Notes: generated from the sequence alone by a model not told the origin. A DNA stretch of 41,346 nucleotides from a virus (IMGVR_UViG_3300030012_004032:1-41346); one strand, 5' to 3'. Shown: positions 1 through 7,176, counted from the first letter of the stretch. Made by a program: numbers and translations.

Positions 1-98
1 AACAGTTGAAATAAGTCCTCAGTTTGCTGAAGCTGTAGTTACAACTGATCCTACAAGAGTAAATGTTTTTAACTTACCTCAAGATTTACAATCACAAA
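1..98. repeat. Left copy of the terminal overlap (circular junction)
   Basis: These 98 bases are identical to 41248-41345; the last base of the window (41346, g) differs from base 99 (t). The copies lie in the same orientation and inside one gene whose reading frame continues smoothly across the join. This is what a circular or circularly permuted genome looks like after assembly, so unique length is about 41,247 bp. A genuine short terminal repeat is less likely because it would sit inside a coding region. Confidence 0.93.
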
Positions 99-901
99 TA
101 ACTGGGGCAAGGCCAACATTTTCATTAACTGCAAGAGACGGTGCAGTAATTACTTTGCCGAATGGTGCAACTGTTCAAAAAGCATTTAGAGGTATTGCTG
201 AAGTTCAAACTGATTTGTATGTAAAGACAGTTCAAAATGGTTTAGCTGTTGGTCAAACTACACAGCAAATAGCTAGAAATTTAAAAGGTAGATTACAGTT
301 TGGTCAAGAAGGAAATGTAAGACAAATTGCAGCAGCAGGAGGTCAATTAACAAAAGTTGCTAATAAGCAAGTTATGACGCTTGTTAGAACTTCAGTTAAT
401 CAAGTTAGCAATGCTGCAACACAAAAAGTTTATGAAGCGAATCAAGACATAACAGATGAGTATAGATATGTAGCAACACTTGATAGCAGAACATCTGCCA
501 TCTGTTCAAGATTAGATGGTCAGATTTTTAAGTATGGGAAAGGTCCACAGCCTCCTCAACATTTCAACTGTCGTTCAGTAACAGTAGCAGTAATAAGTGA
601 TAATTTTCTTAAAGAATTTGGCTTAACACGAGAAGATTTAAATCTAGCTCGTGTTAGGCCTAGCAAAACAGGTTTAGCACAGATAGGTAAGACTGTACCT
701 GCAAATCAAAACTATGCTACTTGGCTTAGCAAACAAGATATAGCTTTACAAAATGAAGTATTTGGAATTAAAAGATCAGCATTATTTCGTAAAGAATTAA
801 AGAAAGGTCGAAGCCCTACAGATGTTTTGAGACAATTTATAAGAGAAGATGGAACAGAATTAAATCTGAAAGAGCTAGAAAGAATAACAAAAAACAGTTA
901 G
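1..901 (+). CDS. MuF/SPP1 gp7-like minor head protein, C-terminal part
   Basis: The gene continues from 40904 at the right end; joined, it encodes about 414 aa. Frame is continuous from base 2, so the ATG at 155 is internal (about residue 167). The C-terminal signature is visible around full-length residues 274-306: TLDSRTSAICSRLDG, then HFNCRS, the D-RT-C-LDG...H-NCR pattern of phage Mu F / SPP1 gp7 head-morphogenesis proteins. It follows the portal gene with a TAATG overlap and precedes the scaffold and capsid, as usual for this family. Such proteins sit inside or near the portal vertex; some enter the host with the DNA. Identification is from the motif and gene order. Confidence 0.88.
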   Translation, partial: TVEISPQFAEAVVTTDPTRVNVFNLPQDLQSQITGARPTFSLTARDGAVITLPNGATVQKAFRGIAEVQTDLYVKTVQNGLAVGQTTQQIARNLKGRLQFGQEGNVRQIAAAGGQLTKVANKQVMTLVRTSVNQVSNAATQKVYEANQDITDEYRYVATLDSRTSAICSRLDGQIFKYGKGPQPPQHFNCRSVTVAVISDNFLKEFGLTREDLNLARVRPSKTGLAQIGKTVPANQNYATWLSKQDIALQNEVFGIKRSALFRKELKKGRSPTDVLRQFIREDGTELNLKELERITKNS

Positions 902-926
902 ACTTTGTGCAGTTATTATTTTTCTT

Positions 927-998
927 ATGCCAAAAGGAATGTCCTACGGCTCAGCAATGAAGCCAAAAACAAAAACTAAAAAGAAAAAGAAAAAGTAA
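927..998 (+). CDS. Tiny basic protein, 23 aa
   Basis: ATG at 927 opens a 23-residue product starting MPKGMSYGSAM and ending in a Lys run. Its TAA overlaps the next ATG (TAATG at 996-1000), so the two are probably translationally coupled. Very short MPxG-x-YGS proteins with a basic tail are familiar immediately after MuF-like genes in marine phages. Function unknown; a DNA-binding or capsid-internal role is only a guess from charge and position. Confidence 0.55.
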   Translation: MPKGMSYGSAMKPKTKTKKKKKK

Positions 999-1231
999 TG
1001 CCTAAACGCAGAGTACCTAAAGACAAAAAAACTGGGATTCCTAAAGCATATTTGAAGGGATCAAAAAACAAGGCAGCAAAAGCTGCTGAAATCAAACGTA
1101 CTGCTGCATTGTATAAGGCTGGAAAATATATAGACATTAAAGCTGTTCAAAAATCACGAGTCGAACAAGATGCCTCAAAAAAAAAGAAGAAGTCCTCTAA
1201 ACGAAAAAACAAAAAAAGCACTAAGAAGTAA
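998..1231 (+). CDS. Small Lys-rich protein, 77 aa
   Basis: Begins MPKRRVPKDKKTGIPKAYL and ends in a strongly basic Ser/Lys tail. The N-terminal pattern (RVPKDKKTG-PKxYL, later LYKAGK) is typical of small proteins in the head region of marine phages. It starts inside the stop of the preceding 23-aa gene and overlaps the next gene by 62 bases in another frame, through a run of nine A. No known domain. Its role is unknown; position among head genes suggests a virion or packaging accessory. Confidence 0.7.
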   Translation: MPKRRVPKDKKTGIPKAYLKGSKNKAAKAAEIKRTAALYKAGKYIDIKAVQKSRVEQDASKKKKKSSKRKNKKSTKK

Positions 1232-1433
1232 AGCTGAAGGCACAAGATTCACCTACGGTGAACTTGCATCTGTTTACAGAAAAGGTCAAGGTGCTTATTT
1301 ATCAAGTGGCAGCAGAAATGTCAGTATGGCTGCTTGGTCTATGGCTCGTGTGAATAGTTACATGAGGGGTGGACCTGCAAGAAAAGTAGATAAAGACATT
1401 TACAATTCAGCTAGAGGTAGAAGTAAAAAATGA
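1170..1433 (+). CDS. Small basic head-region protein, 87 aa
   Basis: Starts MPQKKRRSPLNEKTKKALR and contains GAYLSSGSRNVSMAAWSMAR followed by VNSYM, a pattern shared by small proteins of marine siphoviruses (recognised by memory, not by search). Its first 62 bases overlap the preceding gene in a different frame; both frames encode Lys-rich sequence there. The end overlaps the next ATG (1430). No catalytic motif is visible. Function unknown. Confidence 0.72.
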   Translation: MPQKKRRSPLNEKTKKALRSKAEGTRFTYGELASVYRKGQGAYLSSGSRNVSMAAWSMARVNSYMRGGPARKVDKDIYNSARGRSKK

Positions 1434-1591
1434 AAAAAGTACTTAGTAAAAGACAAAAAGATGCTTTAGCAAGACATAAAAAAACACATGGTCATACAAA
1501 AAAACATATTGATGAGATGACTAAAGCAATGCTTGCAGGAAAAACTTTTACTCAAGCACATAATATTGCTATGAAGAAAAAAGGAAAATGA
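1430..1591 (+). CDS. Tiny basic protein, 53 aa
   Basis: ATG at 1430, TGA at 1589-1591. The product starts MKKVLSKRQKDALARHKKTH and ends IAMKKKGK; it is His/Lys-rich and mostly helical by composition. It starts within the end of the previous gene, and its stop overlaps the next start as ATGA (1588-1591), strong evidence that it is translated. Function unknown; the fourth in a series of five small basic genes between MuF and the scaffold. Confidence 0.65.
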   Translation: MKKVLSKRQKDALARHKKTHGHTKKHIDEMTKAMLAGKTFTQAHNIAMKKKGK

Positions 1592-1863
1592 GTATTACAT
1601 ATAGAGGAGAAACATTTGAAGGTTACAACAAGCCAAAAAGAACTTCAAAACATCCAAAAAGCAGTCATGCAGTATTAGCAAAAGAAGGAAATAAAATTAA
1701 ATTAATAAGATTTGGTCAGCAAGGGGTTAAAGGTAGTCCAAAAAGAAAAGGTGAGTCTGAAGAATCAAAAACAAGAAGGGCATCATTTAAAGCAAGATTT
1801 AAAAAAGACATTGAAAGAGGTCCAATGTCTGCTGCATATTGGGCAAACAAAGTGAAATGGTAG
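1588..1863 (+). CDS. Small conserved head-region protein, 91 aa
   Basis: Starts MSITYRGETFEGYNKPKR; the C-terminal half has RRASFKARFKKDIE and ends AAYWANKVKW. The pattern R-x-S/N-F-x-AR ... YW-x-K-W at the C terminus recurs in small proteins of many marine phages, where a Cys pair often occupies the middle; here no Cys is present. It may bind nucleic acid or metal in relatives, but this copy lacks metal ligands. Translation is coupled to the preceding gene by ATGA. A TATAAT-like sequence (1864-1869) lies just downstream, before the scaffold gene. Confidence 0.7.
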   Translation: MSITYRGETFEGYNKPKRTSKHPKSSHAVLAKEGNKIKLIRFGQQGVKGSPKRKGESEESKTRRASFKARFKKDIERGPMSAAYWANKVKW

Positions 1864-1892
1864 TATAATTAAATATAATATATTTAAAATTT

Positions 1893-2585
1893 ATGGCTGA
1901 AGAACTAGAAGCAACACCACCAGTACAACCTAGTAATGATGTTGAGTTAAGAGAATTAAGAGAATCAGTAAAAAGGCTAGAACAAAAAAATGCTGAATTA
2001 ATTGGAAAAATGCAAAGAAAAGAATTATTAGAAGTTCCAGATGATTATGAACAATTAAAAGAATTTAAGAGAAAATCAGAACAAGAAAAATTAGAACAAG
2101 CAGGTGAATATCAAAAAGCAAAAGATTCTTTAGAACAACAATATAGAGATAGAAGTTCTTCAGATAAACAAAGAATTGAAGAACTAGAATTAAGAAATAG
2201 AGAACTAGAATTAATCACACCATCATTACAAGCATTAACAGAAATAACACATGATCCAGAATTAGTTATTAACAATTTTGTACCTAAAGATAAACTTCAA
2301 AAGATTGATGGGAAGCCAGTTATTGTTGATGGGTATGAACAACTACCAATACAAGATTTTGTAAAAAATAAATTAGAAAAAGAAAAACCTTACTTGCTAA
2401 AAACAACAACAATTTCTGGTTCTGGAGCACCTATCAGAAAACCTTCAGCAGACAGTAGTGTTTCGGAGGAAATGTTAAAACCTTTCCTAAAAGAAAGTTT
2501 TAACTTGACTGAACAAAGTAAAATAGCCAATGTTCACGGTGAAGATTTTGCTGCAAAGTTGAAACAAATAGCAGAAAACCGCTAG
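1893..2585 (+). CDS. Capsid scaffold protein
   Basis: 230 aa, highly charged. Residues roughly 15-120 are rich in Glu/Lys/Gln with heptad character (coiled coil), followed by a compact C-terminal half with basic patches. Position immediately upstream of the major capsid gene, acidic N terminus and coiled-coil content are all typical of siphovirus scaffolds, which assemble the procapsid and are then expelled. No protease motif is seen in it or beside it, so scaffold exit may be proteolysis-independent or use an unrecognised enzyme. Confidence 0.82.
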   Translation: MAEELEATPPVQPSNDVELRELRESVKRLEQKNAELIGKMQRKELLEVPDDYEQLKEFKRKSEQEKLEQAGEYQKAKDSLEQQYRDRSSSDKQRIEELELRNRELELITPSLQALTEITHDPELVINNFVPKDKLQKIDGKPVIVDGYEQLPIQDFVKNKLEKEKPYLLKTTTISGSGAPIRKPSADSSVSEEMLKPFLKESFNLTEQSKIANVHGEDFAAKLKQIAENR

Positions 2586-2599
2586 TATATAAAAAATTC

Positions 2600-2654
2600 G
2601 GTTACGCTGAGTTTTTACAGGTTACGCTTGTATTTATTAAAACTTGGGTTACGC
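2600..2654 (+). repeat. Three GGTTACGC direct repeats before the capsid gene
   Basis: GGTTACGC occurs at 2600-2607, 2620-2627 and 2647-2654 in the 98-base gap between scaffold and major capsid genes. The first two copies start 20 bp apart, the last two 27 bp. The third lies in a small TGGG/CCCA hairpin. The phrase TTTTACAG precedes the second copy and also the capsid ATG. The octamer stands out in AT-rich DNA and may be a regulatory site for the most highly expressed gene; function is inferred only from position. Confidence 0.6.
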
Positions 2655-2683
2655 CCAGAAAAATTTACTTTTAACTTTTACAG

Positions 2684-3715
2684 ATGGCTGTATTAAGAAG
2701 TGATGTCATTATTCCTTCAATTTTTACTCCGTATGTTAATCAGCAAACTACTTTAAGAGATTCTTTTCTTCAAAGTGGTGTTGTTCAACCTATGGCAGAA
2801 TTAAATGCAACAGAAGGCGGTGATTTCGTAAACATTCCTTTTTTCTCTGCTGATTTGCAAGGAGACTTTGAAATCTTAACAGATTCAACTTCACTGACAC
2901 CGGGCAAAATTGGTACTGGCAAGCAGGTTGGTGTTATTTTACACAGAGGCCGTGCTTTTGAATCTAGAGACTTGACTGCACTTGCAGCAGGAGCTGACCC
3001 AATGGCAGCGATTGGTCAAAAAGTTGCTGCTTATATTGCTAATCAAAGACAAAAAGATTTGCTTGCGTGTCTTGACGGTGTTTTTGGAGCAGTAGCAAAT
3101 ACATCAAACAGTGCTGCTTTCTTTGATTTAACAATAGACGGTGGGTCAGGAGACACCCCAACAACACTAGCACCTAGACATATTGCAAAAGCAAGATCAA
3201 TTTTAGGTGACGCTGGTGACAAGTTGACTACAATTTGTATGCACTCAAAAGTTTACTATGACTTAGTTGAGCGTAAAATGGTCGACTATGTTTTAGCTAG
3301 TGACGGAAACGGAGGTTCAGCAACACCTTCTGGAGGTTCAATTTCAGGGGCATTTGCTGCTGGAAATGATACTGTTCCTCAGTTCTGTGGCTTACGAGTT
3401 ATCGTTTCTGATGACGTACAAAAGTCTGGTTCTGGCGCTAGTACAAAATATGCTACTTATCTGTTTACAGCAGGTGCAGTTGCAAGTGGTGAGCAAGCTG
3501 GATTAACAACTGAGCAAGATAGAGATATCTTGGCAAAGTCTGATGCTATGTCTATTGACTTACATTATTGCTATCATCCAGTCGGTGCGAAATGGGCAAC
3601 TACAGATGTAAATCCTGACAGATCAGTTTTAGGTACTGTAGGTAAATGGAGCAAAGTGTACGAAACTAAGAATATTGGAATAGTACGAGTTACAAACATC
3701 TCAACACAGGATTAA
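2684..3715 (+). CDS. Major capsid protein
   Basis: 343 aa, starting MAVLRSDVIIPSIFTPYVNQ. It has the layout of HK97-fold coats of the gp13-like type: an N-terminal arm, a GGDFVNIPFF beta segment, a long central helix (about residues 100-130, AIGQKVAAYIANQRQKD), then YDLVERKMVDYVLASDG and a GLRVIVSDDV strand. It follows the scaffold with a 98-base leader containing three GGTTACGC repeats, and is followed by a decoration-like gene. Codon choice is somewhat richer in G/C third positions than its neighbours, as expected for the most abundant protein. Confidence 0.9.
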   Translation: MAVLRSDVIIPSIFTPYVNQQTTLRDSFLQSGVVQPMAELNATEGGDFVNIPFFSADLQGDFEILTDSTSLTPGKIGTGKQVGVILHRGRAFESRDLTALAAGADPMAAIGQKVAAYIANQRQKDLLACLDGVFGAVANTSNSAAFFDLTIDGGSGDTPTTLAPRHIAKARSILGDAGDKLTTICMHSKVYYDLVERKMVDYVLASDGNGGSATPSGGSISGAFAAGNDTVPQFCGLRVIVSDDVQKSGSGASTKYATYLFTAGAVASGEQAGLTTEQDRDILAKSDAMSIDLHYCYHPVGAKWATTDVNPDRSVLGTVGKWSKVYETKNIGIVRVTNISTQD

Positions 3716-3718
3716 AGA

Positions 3719-4096
3719 ATGGCAAGTTTATTTGAACTTCAGAATCCTAACTTTGGTCAATTAACAAAGACAAAAGTTATTAAAACTGAAAATGGTGCTC
3801 ATACATTAACGACTGCTGAATTAATTGAAGGCATAGTTGACGGCACACCTACAGGAAACAGAGCAGTAACAACACCTACTGCTGCTGAAATACTGACTGC
3901 TCTTGGTGCTCAAAATAAAATTGGGCAAACATTTGAGCTTACAATCGTAAACAAAGCAACAGCCACTCATAAATTTACTTTGACTGCTGGGTCAAATGTA
4001 ACAATAGTTGGTGATGCAGATGTAGCAGCAGCTTCATCTGGAACTTTTGTTTTCAGAGTTACAAGTACAACTGCAGTTTCTGCTTTTAGAAAGTAA
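3719..4096 (+). CDS. Putative head decoration protein
   Basis: 125 aa, Thr/Ala-rich and predicted all-beta; it ends with ASSGTFVFRVTSTTAVSAFR. Begins three bases after the capsid stop, so it is co-expressed with it. Related small beta-proteins with a TAAxxLxALG ... FELTIVN ... FTLTAG layout follow the capsid gene in many marine phages and probably decorate the head or are fibre-like. Assignment rests on position and composition. Confidence 0.6.
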   Translation: MASLFELQNPNFGQLTKTKVIKTENGAHTLTTAELIEGIVDGTPTGNRAVTTPTAAEILTALGAQNKIGQTFELTIVNKATATHKFTLTAGSNVTIVGDADVAAASSGTFVFRVTSTTAVSAFRK

Positions 4097-4221
4097 TGGG
4101 TTTATTCGCTTTTAAAAGAGCAAAACAAGTGGCTGACGAAAAATCAGCCACTTCATCAAATAAAAAGAAAAAAAAGGTAAAATCTAATGGCAGTGTCAAT
4201 CGTAGCAACAGTAGGAAGTAG
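4096..4221 (+). CDS. Small basic protein, 41 aa
   Basis: ATG at 4096 overlaps the preceding stop (TAATG). The product starts MGLFAFKRAKQVADEKSATS and has a KKKKK stretch; it ends at a TAG at 4219-4221, inside the next gene, which starts at 4187 in another frame. The coding sequence contains a perfect 10-bp hairpin (4127-4153). Function unknown; the start coupling supports translation. Confidence 0.5.
   Translation: MGLFAFKRAKQVADEKSATSSNKKKKKVKSNGSVNRSNSRK
4127..4153 (+). other. Perfect 10-bp RNA hairpin between head and neck genes
   Basis: AAGTGGCTGA and TCAGCCACTT pair perfectly around a 7-base loop (CGAAAAA). There is no U tract after it, so it is not a classical terminator. It could attenuate transcription or mark an RNA processing site that separates the abundant capsid message from the neck genes. 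The stem is GC-richer than its surroundings. Confidence 0.55.
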
Positions 4222-4747
4222 CAGTGCTAACAGTTATGTAACACTCGCTCAAGCTCAAGATATTATTGATGGTTTAGTTATTGATGATGATGTTCAAGCT
4301 TGGCTTACAGCTACAGAAGATAATAAAAACAGAGCTTTAGTGACAGCCGCACTGAGAGTTGATACTGAAAGATTTTTGGGAGCAATGGCAACAGATGACC
4401 AAGCAATGCAATGGCCAAGAGTAGGAGTTAGAAAACCTGACAGATATACAAATACTTACACTGTTGGATTTCCGTTCAGAATATCAACTGATTATTTTAC
4501 TTCAACAGAAATACCAAAAGATGTAAAAAAAGCACAAGTTATTTTAGCAACCTATTTAAATAACAACAGAAACGGCTTAGGATTAAGTGGGTTAGAGGAT
4601 TACAAAAACGTAAAACTTGGTAATCTAGAAGCAACACCAAATTTCTTTGGTGCTGTCGGTGCAGATCGAGTGCCACCTTTATTCGAGAGACTTTTTACTG
4701 GCTTAAGAATAAGCAGCACTGGTAACATAGCAATCAAAAGGAGCTAA
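4187..4747 (+). CDS. Head-tail connector (neck) protein, DnaT-like fold family
   Basis: 186 aa. The N-terminal pattern (SSANSYVTLAQAQDII, then DNKNRALVTAALRVD and QAMQWPRVGV) matches a phage family labelled DnaT-like ssDNA-binding protein in domain databases but encoded at the head-tail connector position. Here it sits between the capsid/decoration genes and the stopper-like gene, so an adaptor role at the portal is the best reading. No evidence that it binds DNA. Confidence 0.72.
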   Translation: MAVSIVATVGSSSANSYVTLAQAQDIIDGLVIDDDVQAWLTATEDNKNRALVTAALRVDTERFLGAMATDDQAMQWPRVGVRKPDRYTNTYTVGFPFRISTDYFTSTEIPKDVKKAQVILATYLNNNRNGLGLSGLEDYKNVKLGNLEATPNFFGAVGADRVPPLFERLFTGLRISSTGNIAIKRS

Positions 4748-4748
4748 A

Positions 4749-4970
4749 ATGATTATTTACACAAAAGCAAAAATTCTTACTGGAACTGCAGTTCACTCTG
4801 GAAATTTTGGAAGAATAGTAGCACTTGAAGACACTGTGATTAATACACTTACTAGTGATGTTATTTCTGGTACGCTTTCTGGTGTTAATTTAAGTTCAAA
4901 TGTCTCAATAGATTTGGACATATTATCTATAAAACTTGATAGCGGATCAGTTATTGCTTACATAAGATGA
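4749..4970 (+). CDS. Hypothetical neck-region protein, 73 aa
   Basis: Short beta-rich protein (MIIYTKAKILTGTAVHSGNF...) without Cys or catalytic motif. It lies one base after the previous gene and overlaps the next start by four bases, embedded in the neck operon. An accessory connector or a small tail-completion protein is possible from position; I do not recognise the family. Confidence 0.68.
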   Translation: MIIYTKAKILTGTAVHSGNFGRIVALEDTVINTLTSDVISGTLSGVNLSSNVSIDLDILSIKLDSGSVIAYIR

Positions 4971-5323
4971 ATCAGTTTAGGTCTTTAAGAAAAGTAAGTA
5001 GTAGCTTAATCAAAGTTTTTTCTAGTCACATAACAATTCAGCAAATAAAACAAGGGACTTACAATTTAGCTGACGGTTCTGTCGGTGAAACAATCACAGA
5101 ATCAGTTGTAAAAGGTTTTTTTGAAGACGTAAAAAAAACTGAATTGAATACCTTAATTCAGCAAAATGATAAAAAAGTGATGATTTCAAGAGGTGATTTA
5201 ACTTTTGAGCCAAGTTTAAGTGATCGAATAGTAGTAAGCGGTATCACTTATGCAATTATTCAAATTGATAAAGAAATGGTCAATGGTGAAGATGTTTTTT
5301 ATACTATATTTTTAAGGTCATGA
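4967..5323 (+). CDS. Head-tail stopper / adaptor (SPP1 gp16-like)
   Basis: 118 aa. The layout is that of phage head-closure proteins: a beta strand after about residue 20 (ITIQQIKQGTYN), a GETITESVVKGFFEDV strand, then SDRIVVSGITYAIIQIDK near the C terminus. Its ATG overlaps the previous gene (ATGA) and its stop overlaps the next. Such proteins close the portal channel after packaging and form the tail docking interface. Family assignment is by pattern and order. Confidence 0.7.
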   Translation: MNQFRSLRKVSSSLIKVFSSHITIQQIKQGTYNLADGSVGETITESVVKGFFEDVKKTELNTLIQQNDKKVMISRGDLTFEPSLSDRIVVSGITYAIIQIDKEMVNGEDVFYTIFLRS

Positions 5324-5760
5324 AAAGAATTAAAATATCAGATCTTGGTAGATTTAGTGAAACTCAAATAAATAAAGTAATTAGATTTGCAGTATTAGAG
5401 CTTGATTCAAGATTAAAAGAAGGTTCACCTGTAGATACAGGTAGATTTAGAGGTAACTGGCAAATTGGGGAAAATACAAAAAACGCTCAAGTGCTATTAG
5501 GTCCGTTTCAAAATAGAAAGTCAGTTTCAAGAAATTCATTACCTGCTTTAAAAATCAATTATCAAAAAGAAAAAATAGGAAATACTTATAATATTATTAA
5601 CAATTTGCCGTATGCAGAAGCAGTCACTTACGGTACAAATTTACCACCTTCTTGGGGTGGTAGATTTAGAACTAGAAATGATAAGAAAGCAGGCTGGCCT
5701 GATGTTCAAGTTCGTGCTGTTGCTACGATAATAAAAAAAATTAAAGTTTCTGAAAAATGA
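5320..5760 (+). CDS. Tail completion / HK97 gp10-like neck protein
   Basis: 146 aa with the family hallmark SPVDTGRFRGNW around residues 36-47 (the P-V-D-T-G-x-x-R/K-x-S/G motif) and LPYAEAVTYG near residue 100. In HK97-like and related phages this gene lies between stopper and tail terminator, as here. The product helps join or complete the tail. It is coupled to both neighbours by ATGA overlaps. Confidence 0.8.
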   Translation: MKRIKISDLGRFSETQINKVIRFAVLELDSRLKEGSPVDTGRFRGNWQIGENTKNAQVLLGPFQNRKSVSRNSLPALKINYQKEKIGNTYNIINNLPYAEAVTYGTNLPPSWGGRFRTRNDKKAGWPDVQVRAVATIIKKIKVSEK

Positions 5761-6176
5761 CCGCAGTTAATTTAAATACTATTAGAAGAACAATTGAAGA
5801 AAAATTAGTAGATGAGTTAAATAATGCACCGCCTATTCCAATAGTTTTTAATAATATGCCTTATAAACCTTTAGCAAATACTACTTTTGTTTTATCAGAA
5901 TTAAGTTTTGATCAAAATGAATATCTGACACAAGACGGTAGAAATTTGATGCAGGGTCAACTGACTTTAAATGTTTTTACAAAAGTCGGAGTTGGTGTTG
6001 GGCAGAATTTAACTGTTGCAACAAGACTTAGAAATCTTTTTAACAGATTTACATTAGATGAATTATACTTTGAGCCTCCAAACGGACCTCAAATAATTGA
6101 AAATGCTGCACCAGAAGGATATTTTCAAAGTAGATTAGCTTGTGCTTTTCAAATCATAGAAAAAATTACTGTTTAA
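5757..6176 (+). CDS. Tail terminator protein (DUF4128-like)
   Basis: 139 aa. Starts MTAVNLNTIRRTIEEKLVDEL, then FVLSELSFDQNEYLTQDG and GQLTLNVFTKVGVGVGQNL; the order helix, beta hairpin, V-F-G-x-G loop and C-terminal strand is that of DUF4128 tail terminators. It directly precedes the promoter and gene for the major tail protein, the canonical place. Terminators cap the growing tail tube at the correct length. Confidence 0.75.
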   Translation: MTAVNLNTIRRTIEEKLVDELNNAPPIPIVFNNMPYKPLANTTFVLSELSFDQNEYLTQDGRNLMQGQLTLNVFTKVGVGVGQNLTVATRLRNLFNRFTLDELYFEPPNGPQIIENAAPEGYFQSRLACAFQIIEKITV

Positions 6177-6178
6177 AT

Positions 6179-6207
6179 TTGGAAAAATCTTAAAAAAGAG
6201 CTAAGAT
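6179..6207 (+). promoter_or_regulatory. Candidate sigma-70 promoter for the major tail gene
   Basis: TTGGAA (6179-6184), 17-base spacer, TAAGAT (6202-6207), in the longest gap of the neck-tail region, 24 bases before the ATG at 6231. It would give the abundant tail tube protein its own transcript. Recognised by eye only. Confidence 0.45.
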
Positions 6208-6230
6208 ACATTTAAATTAATTTTTTTACT

Positions 6231-6650
6231 ATGGCTATAGTTAGAGGTGAAGAAGGTGCTATTCATTTTGATGATGGGACTGGATCGACAGCACTTGTAG
6301 CAGGAACAACAAGCTGGAACTTAGATGTAACTAAAGAGCTTTATGAAATTACTGCACACTCTGACAAGTCAAGAAAATTTGGAGGAGGTTTGATAAGTGC
6401 TTCTGGATCTTGTGAAGTTCAATATCAAGCAACTTCAGGTGATCCCTTATCAGAACTACTAAAAGGTTGTTTCAAACAAGAAGATGACGGTACTAATGCT
6501 AAATTTATTTTGTTCTTAGATGCTTCGAGCGCTAAGAAATTTACATTTGACGGTATCATATCTGGAGGTAATTTCACTTCAACTGTAGGTGAACTTGCAA
6601 CTGCTACTATAAACTTTCAAATGACTGGTGACATTACTCAGGATATTTAA
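6231..6650 (+). CDS. Major tail (tube) protein
   Basis: 139 aa; starts MAIVRGEEGAIHFDDGTG and has TSWNLDVTKELYEITAHSD and a C-terminal TATINFQMTGDI strand. This is the compact beta-sandwich pattern of siphovirus tube proteins (W-x-L/I-x-x-x-x-x-x-x-E-I-T at the first strand pair). It sits between the tail terminator and the chaperone pair and has its own candidate promoter. Confidence 0.85.
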   Translation: MAIVRGEEGAIHFDDGTGSTALVAGTTSWNLDVTKELYEITAHSDKSRKFGGGLISASGSCEVQYQATSGDPLSELLKGCFKQEDDGTNAKFILFLDASSAKKFTFDGIISGGNFTSTVGELATATINFQMTGDITQDI

Positions 6651-7003
6651 TGGCAAATACTAGAGCAATTGATTTACTTACTTCTTCTTTTGATTTAAAT
6701 GAAAGAAGAAAATTTACAGTGAAAGATAAAAATGGTAATGATTTATTAGATTTATATTTCGCACCTATAACACGAGCAGATAGACTTCTTGTTCAAAAAA
6801 CATCTGGGGAGGATAATTTAAAACTTTCAACACAGATGCTTGTTCATAAAGCACAAAATGAAGACGGATCACCTGCTTTTATGCAAGGTGATGTAGCAAG
6901 ATTAAAACGTGAACTGCCAGAATCACTTTTAAATGAACTTGAATTATTTTTATTTGGAATTAATGAAGAGGGGGAAGATATTGATCAAGTAAAGGAAGAT
7001 TAA
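6650..7003 (+). CDS. Tail assembly chaperone, gpG-like
   Basis: 117 aa, starting MANTRAIDLLTSSFDLNERR. In the canonical slot between tube protein and tape measure, where lambda G/GT chaperones guide tape-measure packing. The overlapping -1 frame remains open from 6985 through 7176 and encodes a gpT-like extension. The zero frame crosses A-AAG at 6991-6994, nine codon bases before the TAA at 7001, with a purine-rich GAGGGGGA upstream (6968-6975), so a fraction of ribosomes probably shift. Confidence 0.82.
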   Translation: MANTRAIDLLTSSFDLNERRKFTVKDKNGNDLLDLYFAPITRADRLLVQKTSGEDNLKLSTQMLVHKAQNEDGSPAFMQGDVARLKRELPESLLNELELFLFGINEEGEDIDQVKED

Positions 7004-7176
7004 AGGGGGATAATTGGCTTTACTTCGAATTTTTCCTAGCAACAGAACTAAAAATGACTGTCAGTAGGTTAAGAAAAGAATTAACTGATGCAGAACTTTT
7101 ACATTTTGCAGCTTATTATGAATTAAAGGCTGCCCATGAAAAGCAGCAGCTAGACAGTATTAAAAATAAGAGGTAA
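6994..7176 (+). CDS. gpT-like extension of the tail chaperone (by -1 frameshift)
   Basis: The -1 frame relative to the gpG-like gene is open from 6985. After slippage of the Lys codon at 6991-6994 it would add 60 residues (GRLKGDNWLYFEFFLATELK, then MTVSRLRKELTDAELLHFAA and YYELK), ending three bases before the tape-measure ATG. The fusion would be about 175 aa. The extension has the short helical pattern and W/YYE motif of T domains. An internal ATG at 7054 could alternatively start a 40-aa protein. The slippery site is a simple A-AAG rather than a full heptamer, so efficiency is uncertain. Confidence 0.65.
   Translation, partial: GRLKGDNWLYFEFFLATELKMTVSRLRKELTDAELLHFAAYYELKAAHEKQQLDSIKNKR

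Noticed and set aside
1-98. Genuine direct terminal repeat
   Set aside because: It lies within a coding frame that runs in phase through the join, and short exact end overlaps are usual in circular assemblies.
155-901. ATG at 155 as the start of a 248-aa protein
   Set aside because: The same frame is open from base 2 and continues from 40904 across the circular join, so this ATG is internal to a 414-aa gene.
998-1433. Programmed frameshift joining the 77-aa and 87-aa genes at the A9 run
   Set aside because: The second frame is +1 relative to the first, not -1, and both proteins have their own start and look complete.
1864-1880. TATAAT boxes before the scaffold as a firm promoter
   Set aside because: No acceptable -35 at the right spacing; AT-rich gaps give such hexamers by chance.
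3300-3506. Alternative plus-strand frame inside the capsid gene
   Set aside because: Low-complexity translation in a second frame of a strongly conserved gene; no ribosome site.
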